A stretch of 64,000 bases of DNA from Locusta migratoria (Eukaryota; Arthropoda; Insecta; Orthoptera; Acrididae): NCBI GenBank assembly GCA_026315105.1, contig CM048745.1, positions 544,766,758 through 544,830,757 on the forward strand, given 5' to 3'. A program made the translations under genes and the position numbers. Positions 56,030-64,000 of the stretch are shown piece after piece; positions within the stretch are counted from its first letter, which is position 1, and each line of letters begins with the position of its first letter. Below the pieces are notes generated by a model. It searched no databases. It had not been told where the DNA came from and saw only the letters and a list, made by a program, of their open reading frames with translations.

Positions 56030-56350
56030 AACAGGTGGAAGTCAAAGGGTGACATGTTCGGAGTATAGGGCGGAAGCTCAAGCTGTTCCCGCTTGAACTT
56101 GGCCAGTGCACTTCTCGAGACGCTGGAGGCGTGTGGTCGAGCTTGATTGTGGAGCAGAATCACTCCCTCCGTCCTTTACTCCTGATGAGTGTGGCGCAGG
56201 CTATGGGCTGTCTCACGGTACACGTCACTGTCAATGGTTTTTCCGTGATGATTATCGGACATCGATCATCAAAAAAGACGGTCTTACTTTACCTGTTGAG
56301 GGCACAGCCTTAAAAATTTTAGGGGAAGGTGATGACGCATGCTTCGCGTC
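56030..56350 (-). pseudogene. Mariner-type transposase fragment
   Basis: The minus strand shows STGKVRPSFLMIDVR near 56300 and, in another frame, NQARPHASSVSRSALAKFKR and LELPPYTPNMSPFDFHLFEP near 56050-56150, the mariner catalytic block (normal DNARPH ... YSPDLAPSD). The Asp of DNARPH is replaced by Gln. Both ends are missing. Confidence 0.72.
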
Positions 56351-56550
56351 CGTATATGTCACACTAAGGTAGCCCACAGAGGTATATTCCAGTTTCAACC
56401 TGTCTGGTTGCTAAAACGTTTCGTACCTTTTCATTTGAATACCGCCCGTACAATAATTTATGAACTACGTGAAACAAAATGTAAATTAGTTACTAACGAC
56501 CGCGTGCACACACTTTATGCAACATGTTAAGGTAATCACATCTATTTTCC

Positions 56551-56736
56551 CGCGGCTGAGTGGCCGAGCGCATTGAGGCGGTATGTTCCGATGCGCAAGG
56601 CCATTCCCCGTAAGGGGTTCGAATCCTCCCTCGGGCATGGATGTTTAAGTTGTCTTCAGTATAAGTTAGTTTATGTGTAGTTTGGAAGTTTAGGGACCCC
56701 GCAGTTAAGTCTCATAAGCTTAAAAAACATTTTAAA
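56551..56736 (+). mobile_element. tRNA-derived SINE, diverged
   Basis: The head has GAGTGGCCGAGCGCATTG (box A-like) and GGTTCGAATCC (box B). The body is shortened (GGGACCCCGCAGTTAAGTC). No target duplication was seen. Confidence 0.85.
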
Positions 56737-56749
56737 AAGGTTACGATAT

Positions 56750-57480
56750 ATTCCTCATGACTGCCTTCCGTCGATGACGCATAGGGTAATTCGGAACATC
56801 GATGGCTCCCTAAATGGCTCTTTTCAGCTCAGCAGTGATGTTTAGGTTATTGCTGTACACGATCTCTTTAATACAGCCACAATAAAAAGATTCGCAAGTG
56901 TTCATATCCGGAGAATATCGCGGCAAATCGCGGTCCTTATCCTCTGGGCAACCAGACCACAATGCGGTTAAGATAGTGCTCCCACAGATCATAAAACACT
57001 GTCCTCCCTCGATGGGGTCGCGTTACGTTTTGAATGAATCACATCCTATGCCAATCAGGGGCACTTCTTAATGGGGATGAAATCATTTTCCAACACCTTC
57101 ACGTACCTTTCATTAGTCACAGTGCTATCAAGGTATATCGCTCAGCTTATTACGCGAGCGAATACCGCAAACTACAAAATCACTGCTTGAGTGTGAAGAG
57201 ACTTAACCGAATTTTCTGTCCTCCCATGGACTTCCATTGCTTATTGATGAAGTCTTCGAAATGAAAGTGTGTTTTGTCGCTCAACCAAACCACATTCACA
57301 TCAATATCCTGTGTGTCAATAGGGATCTTCAACAACATTTTGTCACTATGTACCGGTAGACTTCCACTTCCTGTGGCTGGTTTGAAACACAACGCGTGTC
57401 GCCTGGATGTTTTCAGCATTTTTGGACGACCGATGTTGCTAATATTGTCATTACTAACACTACCCTTCGGTTAAGAGTTG
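56750..57480 (-). pseudogene. Tc1/IS630-like transposase pseudogene
   Basis: The minus-strand ORF 57180-57419 reads VNVVWLSDKTHFHFEDFINK, comparable to the VWFSDEAHFHLNGYVNKQN block around the first catalytic Asp. ORF 56810-56992 reads RDLPRYSPDMNTCESFYCGC and IKEIVYSNNLNITAELKRAI, the last catalytic block followed by the C-terminal helix. The central block is out of frame. It belongs to a Tc1/mariner-superfamily branch common in insects. Confidence 0.7.
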
Positions 57481-57629
57481 CAAATCACTTTTTGATCGGT
57501 TGTCATCATCCTGATCTGGGTCACAGTTGGTGAATGCTCGCATAGTGGACATTTACAAGCGCTAAAACAGAGCCAGCTCTTTACTCACATGATGTTATGA
57601 GTATTATCGACAATGGATATCAAATATAT

Positions 57630-58600
57630 TTTGTATATCTAGGTTTTCGGACACTGTGCCTCACAAACGTATTCTAATCAAATCCCGCAGTAGTGCGATT
57701 GGATTATTGATTTCCTGTCAGAAAGGACACAGTACGTTGTAACTGGCGGAAAGTCATCGAGTAGAAAAGAAGTGATATCTGGCGTACCCCATGGACTTGT
57801 TGTAAAGTACGTACTGTTCATTATTTTTATAAACGATGTATAAGACATTCTGATTAGCTCCCTTAGATTGTTCGCGGTTGATGCTCTCATTTCGTAGCTA
57901 GTAAAATCACCAGAAGATCAACAGCACATTCAAAATAATTTAGATAAGATATCAGATATAAGCATGATGCAAAAATTGGCAACTGACTCTTAATAATTCT
58001 TAATAAGGATAAGTGTGAAGTCACCCATATGATCACTAAAAGAAATCCGTTAAACTTAATTTACACGACAAATTACTGAAATCTACAGCCCGTGAATTCA
58101 ACTAAATACCTAGGAGTAACAAGTAACAAGAACTTAAATTGCAAGGAGCACATAAAAAATATTGTAAGGAAGGCGAACTAAAGACTGTGTTTCTCTGGAA
58201 GAACACTTAAAACATGCAACACTTCTACTAAAGAAACTGCCTAGACCACAATTGCGCGGCCAATTTTGGAGTATTGCTGCGCTTTGTGGGATCCCCGTGA
58301 AGTAGGACTGATAGACGATTTACAAAAAGTTGAAAGAAGGGCAGCTCGTTTTATATTATCGCGATATAGAGGGTAAAGTGTCACGAAAATTATGCACGAG
58401 TTGGGGTGAAAATAATTAAAAGAAAGGCGTTATTCATTGAGAAAAGATCTATTTGTATATTTTCTTTTACCAACTTTCTCTTCCGAATGCGGACATATTT
58501 AGCTAGCACCCACCCAAATAGGAAGACATGATCATCAAAATAAAATAAGCTAAATCAAACTGAAAACTGAAAGATTTATGTGGCCCTTTTTCCCGCTTAT
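57630..58600 (+). mobile_element. CR1-like LINE 3' part, heavily mutated
   Basis: The plus strand reads FSDTVPHKRILIKSRS, DWIIDFLSERTQYVV and SGVPHGLVVKYVLFIIFIND, then LEYCCALWDPREVGLIDDLQ and RRAARFILSRYRG near 58270-58370. The catalytic site is degenerate. The end at 58527-58600 matches the fragment at 49195. Confidence 0.78.
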
Positions 58601-58716
58601 TCATTCATTATCGGTCAGTCAGCATTTCCAAAAACTAGCGGCTGCGATAGCTCTGTTATTTCCTTCGTAAACATCTTGTGTTGTGTACGTATTGTCCAGG
58701 AGGGGGCATACAATTA

Positions 58717-59773
58717 CAGTAGAACCCCTCTAATCCGTCACCTTCGGAACCGGGACTATGGTCGGAACTAAAAAAAGGTAGGACTATCCGAAAAATCTAA
58801 TGTTTATTGCAAAAATATATTAAAAAACATTTAGTACAAAAAAATTGAACGATTTATGAACTAAAAGACGTCTACGATAATATAAAAAGATGTTTTTACA
58901 CAGTGTTAATATATTAACTACAAACGCCTGCACACACTACAATGTGTATTGATTCTAAAAGGAAAAACGATGTTATACACTTGGCAGGGTAACAGTTAAT
59001 TTTCTTCTACAAATTCTTGAAACTAAACAGAAAACTCCTTAGTTGCTGCGGCATTGGCGAAAAGTTCTTCACCGGAAATAGAAACAAATCGGACACCATG
59101 ACGAGTTTTTCAATGATCAGTCCAACCTTCGCTGGCAGCAAATTTATCGGCTTCCAGTTTTTTGTGCAAAACTATCACTTTTTCTTTGAGAATTTGGCCC
59201 GGATATTAGTGTTCCTTTTCTTCTTTCGTGACAAAACCAAACCCACAATGCATTATTAAGTAATTCAAGTTTTGCCTTTTTTTATGTTTTGCAATTCTTC
59301 AGAGTGTTTTCACCATCAATAGTAGCTATATACGATTCAATGTCTTTCCGATTCTTCCTCCAATCCTTAATTGTCATAACACCTACATTCAGTTCCTTTG
59401 CAATTTTTTTTGGAGCGATTCTCCTTCGTCCAGTCTTTGTAGCACTACCAATTTTTCATCCAGTGAAACAGTTACGTGTTTACTATTGAATCCAGAATGT
59501 TGAAAAGCACTTGACTGTACACGCAATTAATCTAATAAGTACCGGTACTGTAGACAACACAGAATAAAGCAAATAATGACGTGTTTTTATCCTAACAAAG
59601 ATTAAAACAGTACAATAACGTACAGTATAACGATATGCACAGTTATAGACACAGCAACAAGGTTGCGACAGGCGTCCAGTCAGTGACAAGCCTGCACAGG
59701 CTCGTGAGCCTGAGCATGGTCGGACTAACCGGAGTGACGGACCATCCAAGGTCGGATTAGAGGGGTTCTACTG
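58717..59773 (-). mobile_element. Tigger/pogo-type DNA transposon, internally deleted
   Basis: Terminal inverted repeats CAGTAGAACCCCTCTAATCC (58717) and the complementary GGATTAGAGGGGTTCTACTG (to 59773) are flanked by TA at 58715-58716 and 59774-59775. On the minus strand, frames near 59285-59480 encode LDEKLVVLQRLDEGESLQKI and VMTIKDWRKNRKDIESY (psq/CENP-B-type helix-turn-helix), continuing to ALWVWFCHERRKGTLISGP near 59200. The DDE domain is deleted, so it is non-autonomous. Confidence 0.9.
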
Positions 59774-59775
59774 TA

Positions 59776-61190
59776 GTTGGCTTGGGCCCAAAGCTCTGTA
59801 CAGCTGCCAGCGGCAGCCATGTTGGGCCTATTCCGCTGCTGCTTACGCACCGAGCGCTACAACGATCCCAGCACTTAACAGTACTTATCAACCGATTTTG
59901 AGGAAACTATTCAATGAAAAAATTTAATTTTCTCACGTGTTATAGTGTGATATATTAGCTCGATAATTATCTGATTTTCTATTCATTAATACGTATATTT
60001 TCCGTGCTACATCGAATTAAGTAAACTACTGCGCAAAATTTTGAAGCGTTTGCAAAGGAAAAATCGCATTGCGTAGACTTTGAATATGGTTGATTATAGC
60101 ACATACAATGCTGCGGACGAAATGTAGGTAAGATATCGAAATTTTATTTAAGGTTGAGAGCACAACGATAACTCTTTTCATTCTGGAGATACAGGGTGTT
60201 ATATCCGACGGACAGATGCGGGAACTTCGGGTAGTTCTGTCCATGCGGACCTGGCGGCTCTACGAAATACTTATCGTCCGATTTTAAGAAAACTGCTTGT
60301 TTTATGGCTCCAGATCTAAAGAGTTCACCAAGAAATTCAGACTGACCAGTACCGTAGCCAACTTTTCTAACAGACCACGAACATGTCATCATCGGAGCAT
60401 AGCGTAAATGAAGAAAACGATTTAGATTATGGATAAGTCTTTGATGAGTATTTTCTTGAGTATTATGTACTTATATCTAACATGTACTACGTAAAATTCA
60501 AGGGAATACCCACTACTTGACTTTTACAAAAAAGAGAAATTAAAGGTGCCTTTACGCCAATTACATTTGAATGTCTAATATTTGACTTGTTTCAATTCCA
60601 CGTTTCCTGTAATGACACACATGAAAAAGAATGAGAAAAGCTTTTTTCAGGAACTATATATTGATTTCATATCCAAACGAGAATCTAGTTCACTCACTGA
60701 TATGTTCAAAATTTGTATGTTTTCGGAAAATAACCACAGGTAAAACCAACGACGCGCGAGTAATTTAAACTCATGACATTATGCAGAAATTTTCTTCACA
60801 AATTTATTCAAGTTAAAATTATATAGATATCTGCTGCGTGATCTACTCGTCAGTGAATCTTTAATCTATTAATTTATATTATGAATTAGTAGAAGAACCG
60901 AAGGTCGCTTCTGGGCTCCTAGTTTTCTCTGACGACTTTCATCAGTCAGACTGTTCATCTTCCTGCATTTCTAATATCTAATGGAAGTACTATAATGTTT
61001 ACCTCCCTTCTTCGCTTCTTAAGAACACGCAAAAGCACAACACTGTGGCATTACTCAAACCCAAACATAAGAAATTCACAAGAGTTCTCATGGCAGCCAA
61101 GCAACGTATATGACCTAAATGGTGGAAAGAACCACGTGACACGATTTCAGCCAATCATGAGCCGCAGACAGCAGCAAGCGGCGCGGAAAG
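59776..61190. other. Unassigned stretch
   Basis: Two related phrases, CCGATTTTGAGGAAACTATT near 59891 and CCGATTTTAAGAAAACTGCT near 60279, hint at an undescribed repeat. ORFs such as 60144-60392 and 60995-61327 have no clear domain. Confidence 0.3.
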
Positions 61191-61861
61191 GGATGGCCGT
61201 TCTTTCCTTATACAGAGCTTTAGTTTGGGCCTTCTTCAGTCCCACAGTCGCAAGAGGTGGCTGCGTCGCCGGAAGAATTTACCATTTCTTCAGTTTAGTC
61301 GGGGGAAGCCTACTCTCAGGCGGCTGAGGGACCTCCATATAGGATATTGCAGGTTTGCGCCAGAAGCTATTTATTCTTTCGGCGGGGAGCGAGCTCTTCC
61401 ATGTTGCGAGACTATTTGCCTCTTGTGCTCCCTCTAGCGGCGGAGTCCTAGTGTGGAAACTCTTGGGGGATTTAAGGCGGGATCTTGCTGCCTGCTGACC
61501 ATACAGAGGATGTCGGTGGTCAGTCTCCTGCTTTGTTCTCTCATTGTCTGCAACAATGGCCCTCCGGATATGGGGTAGGGCTATTCCAACAATCGAATAA
61601 AATTTCTGCACTGATCATCATGAGCTGACCTTGCTGTATCGTTAATCGCAATATCTACTTGCAGGGCCGGCGCAAGGCACGTGCGAAACGTGCGGCCGCA
61701 CAGGGCGGCACTTTCCGAGGGGCGGCAAATCTGACGCCCCCTTTTTTTCTTTTCTTTTTTCATTTTTTCCCTTCTTCTTTAGGACAAATTCAAAATTCAT
61801 CCCAAAATGGGATTCGAAACCGAACCTAGGAGCGAGCAGCTTCGGGAACTGTGGCATGTTT

Positions 61862-62229
61862 CAAAAAATGTTCAAATGTTTGTATAGTCTATGGAACTTA
61901 ACTACGGGGTCATCAGTCCCTATACTTACAAACTACTTATGAACTACTTACGAACTAGAACGGCACAAATATCCATGCCGGAGGGGGGATTCGAACCCCC
62001 GACCGTAGTGGCCGTGCAGACCGTGACTGGAGCGCCTCAGTCTCCTTTTTTTTTTTTTTTTTTTTTTTTTGCTCTATGTGTAGTTCTGTTCGTTGCGGAC
62101 GTTGATCAAGTTTCTTCGTTTTTGTTTGAGTTGTTCTTGGCTCAGCTTTTTTTTTACAGAGGCCGTTCAGCCATCTGACCGGGCGCGCTGAGCCACGGCG
62201 CCCGGCGTCTCCTCGGCCACCGCGGCCGG
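61862..62229 (-). mobile_element. SINE family A, split by another SINE
   Basis: The body (61862-62046) and the end of the head (62209-62229, CGGCCACCGCGGCCGGC) are separated by an insert. The outer target duplication is CTGTGGCATGTTT at 61849-61861 and 62230-62242, perfect over 13 bp. Confidence 0.93.
62047..62208 (-). mobile_element. Second SINE (family D) nested in SINE A
   Basis: On the minus strand it starts CGCCGGGCGCCGTGGCTCAG (tRNA-like head), with a GGTCAGATGGCTGAAC region, and ends in a poly(A) of over 20 bases (T run at 62047-62070). The short repeat GTCTCCT at both edges (around 62041 and 62207) fits a target duplication. Confidence 0.8.
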
Positions 62230-62512
62230 CTGTGGCATGTTTACGCCGGAGGAACAGAGAGGGGGAAGTAGTCTGGCGTACATGCCAGTATCTTTTTGAG
62301 TGCACTCTGCTAGCCTGATACGTGCCGTGCGTTTAGTCACAACTAATTTTGCAGAAGACGAAATCTAATTTGGAAATTGGAATGCAATGTTAGATACTGC
62401 AGTTACATGCTAAGCTCTTCAATAGCAGTTAATAAGAGTTTTATTCTTCCCGCATTATGGAAAAAAATGGTTGAACATTACTACAGTGAAACATGTCCCA
62501 CAAGTACAATGG

Positions 62513-62880
62513 CTAGAAGTATTCAGAATCGATAAATACGCTGCCAGTAATTAAAAGGAATAAAGACATTGGTAGTAAACTTGGAATAAGTTGGGTTTCG
62601 ACGTATTTTTGAAACTTTTTGCTGTACGTTTCTGAGTGATAGTGGAGCGTTTTTGGTTTTCGAGGCATGAAACACCTGTCTCCGTCTGCATGAACAAAAA
62701 TTAAACCCTGAGAGGTACTTTTGTTTGAGAATAATACTCGCACACTATTACTTTGCCAACATTTATTTAGCGTATAATGCGGTGTGAATCCATGTTTCAT
62801 CTAAGTAAACTACTGGTTCCTTTTTCTGATGAAAACCTGAGAAAGTATGATCTTTTAGCGTCAATACCCTCTTGTCCGCA
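62513..62880 (-). pseudogene. Tc1/IS630-like transposase fragment inside the hAT-like element
   Basis: The minus strand reads KHGFTPHYTLNKCWQSNSVR and later KFQKYVETQLIPSLLPMS, matching the layout of an insect DDE transposase (HxxNKCWQ...YxKWLxxxLIPNLxP). Just upstream another frame gives YLDETWIHT, with the first catalytic Asp. It is broken by frameshifts. Confidence 0.55.
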
Positions 62881-63211
62881 CGAAAAAAAAAAATGTTAAT
62901 TTTGACACCTTCTAAAACGAAAATCCATAGACAGAACATTGCTTCTAAGGATTTCCTTACTAGCTTTGAAGGTCATTACTGTTTGACAAGTTGTGCAGTT
63001 TACGCAAAGTTCGTATTTATTTCTGTTGTTCGTAATGCGATAGAAATTGCTGCCTGATAATACATTTATCCATATCATCGGTCACATACTGATTTCTTCT
63101 ATCAGATTTGACTCCAATTTTGAGCTGGTACCCAGCGACTGTTTTGTACAAATCTGTAGGAAATGTCTCCAATCAGTCGCAGTTTTTGTTTTTATTTTTC
63201 AGATCTACATA

Positions 63212-63240
63212 GATCTCGGGCACAGTGTGGCTATTCTCAA
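63212..63240 (-). ncRNA. Hammerhead-like relic, U3/A8 type, left arm
   Basis: The minus strand reads TTGAGAA, T, AGCCACACTGTGCC, CGAGATC. Core positions 3 and 8 are U and A as at 29.3 kb. GAAA has become GAGA. Confidence 0.3.
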
Positions 63241-63300
63241 AGCTTTGAGCTATGTTTACATCTATACCGTTTTGCTGAACGTAGCTGTAAACACGACCGT

Positions 63301-63340
63301 TTGATACTGGCCACTCAGCGGCCGAAACCTAGCTAGATCT
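63301..63340 (+). ncRNA. Hammerhead-like motif, U3/A8 type, right arm
   Basis: The plus strand reads TTGATAC, T, GGCCACTCAGCGGCC (4 bp stem), GAAA, CCTAGCTAG. U3 and A8 are kept, A9 is C, and stem II and GAAA are intact. Confidence 0.4.
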
Positions 63341-64000
63341 GAAAAGTAAAAATAAAATCTGGTATTGATTGCTGACATTTCCTGCAGATTTTTGTAAAAA
63401 TAGTTCCACAAACCTTTTGTGAAAAAATAAATAAATAAGTAAATAAATAAACAATAAAAAACAGCAGCTCGCACGGGGCGGCAATTGTGCTTGCGCCGGC
63501 CCTGTCTACTTGCTTAGCTTGTGCTGAAGCCTTCCACACAGAATTAGTATACTCAGCAGCTGATACACAAAGTGCAAGTACAGACGTCCTCATGAGTTGC
63601 GGGTTGGCTCCACAGTTGCTGCCAAACAGCTTATTAAGTATCCCATTACAAGTACTGACTTTTTGTTTCACGTTTAGACATTTCTGTCTGTTCGTTAGAG
63701 CCCTGTCCAGAGTGACGCCTATGTGAACTGGTGTTGGGCAATGTCTCAATTGTTCTCCTAGCCATGTGATGTCCAGTTTGTGCTGCGCCTACCTGTTCCG
63801 TAGGTGGAAGGCGCTCACTTGAGTTTTACTGGGGTTGTGCTGAAGGTGTTTGGCATCATAGTACTTACAAAGTTCATCCATTGCTAGAGACAGTGTCCTT
63901 CCTACTTCTTTAAAGGTTGGTCACTGAACAGCTGCTGCTGTGTCTTACGCATAGATGAAGAGCCTACTATTGCTGGTATTGGCTGATCATTTCCCCGCTA

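Larger units (their letters stand above)
63141..63401. mobile_element. Foldback segment with two ribozyme-like motifs
   Basis: TGTACAAATCTGTAGGAAATGTC on the left pairs with GACATTTCCTGCAGATTTTTGTA on the right, and TTTTTCAGATCTA with TAGATCTGAAAAG. The loop contains TGTTTACATCT-type sequence. It is a smaller and more decayed member of the foldback class. Confidence 0.7.
61661..63504. mobile_element. hAT-like element (1844 bp) with 8 bp target duplication
   Basis: The ends read CAGGGCCGGCGCAAGGC (61661) and the complement GCTTGCGCCGGCCCTG (to 63504). The flanking TCTACTTG at 61653-61660 and 63505-63512 is a perfect 8 bp duplication, the hAT signature. No hAT transposase is seen. The interior holds a family A SINE, a second nested SINE, a Tc1/IS630-like fragment and a foldback segment. 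Confidence 0.85.
61200..64000 (-). mobile_element. LINE split by a DNA transposon; runs off the window
   Basis: The minus strand at 63513-63749 reads PVHIGVTLDRALTNRQ, GSNCGANPQLMRTSVLAL and CVSAAEYTNSVWKASAQAKQ, the C-terminal part of a LINE reverse transcriptase. Across the inserted element (61661-63504) it continues at 61660 as DIAINDTARS and then IVGIALPHIRRAIVADNERT and HPLYGQQAARSRLKS. The continuity of the protein across the 8 bp duplication shows one ancestral ORF. The clade is not resolved. Further copies lie at 12298 and 19690. Confidence 0.8.

Noticed and set aside
61279..61611. Solo LTR suggested by similarity between 61340-61570 and 12298-12490
   Set aside because: Translated on the minus strand, 61279-61611 is the C-terminal part of the LINE, which explains the similarity.

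Overview
This is eukaryotic, repeat-saturated, AT-rich DNA, most likely from an orthopteran insect of the grasshopper/locust type (Schistocerca-like). That placement is an inference from the repeat families: a tRNA-derived SINE with box A TGGCCGAGGGG and box B GGTTCGAATCC, mariner, piggyBac, Tigger and hAT relics, Penelope-like elements and CR1-like LINEs. I recognise no host protein-coding gene, rRNA, functional tRNA, CRISPR array or bacterial-style operon. Nearly every open reading frame over 60 codons is chance or belongs to a decayed transposable element.

Layout. 0-10 kb: Penelope relic, two mariner remnants, a + strand LINE carrying a SINE, a second SINE, the first copy of a 1.6 kb unclassified repeat, a back-to-back mariner foldback, and a second Penelope relic. 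10-20 kb: piggyBac pseudogene with a LINE fragment inside, SINE and LINE fragments, AT microsatellites around a ribozyme-like repeat, a candidate Helitron, then a long stretch with little recognisable. 20-36 kb: LINE fragments hit by SINEs, a 160 bp tandem repeat, a GC-rich island, two LINEs in series, the inverted second copy of the 1.6 kb repeat (itself hit by a foldback element), a LINE ORF1-type fragment, a second GC-rich island, an RTE-like LINE, and an 808 bp snap-back element. 36.8-42.6 kb: one complete but inactivated Ty3/gypsy LTR retrotransposon on the minus strand with a 4 bp target duplication (ATAT). 42.8-44.5 kb: third Penelope relic. 48-54 kb: a solo LTR related to the gypsy element, a piggyBac-like remnant, a large foldback element, the largest GC-rich island, and a LINE interrupted by a foldback. 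54-64 kb: mariner and Tc1/IS630-like relics, a LINE, a Tigger element with both ends, and a LINE cut in two by an 1844 bp element with an 8 bp target duplication, which itself holds nested SINEs.

The most interesting thread is a recurrent short motif that reads like a hammerhead ribozyme: YUGANRA, one extra base, a hairpin, GAAA, then a short palindrome. It lies downstream of the GIY-YIG part of all three Penelope relics (strongly decayed in one), once in the repeat at 14.1 kb, once at 4.1 kb, and once per arm in five foldback elements. In several copies the core changes from C3/G8 to U3/A8, which would keep the known 3-8 base pair. The second thread is a tRNA-like module with box A and box B inside the gypsy LTR.

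All identifications come from reading the sequence and recalling family motifs. No database search was run, and clade names for LINEs are tentative.
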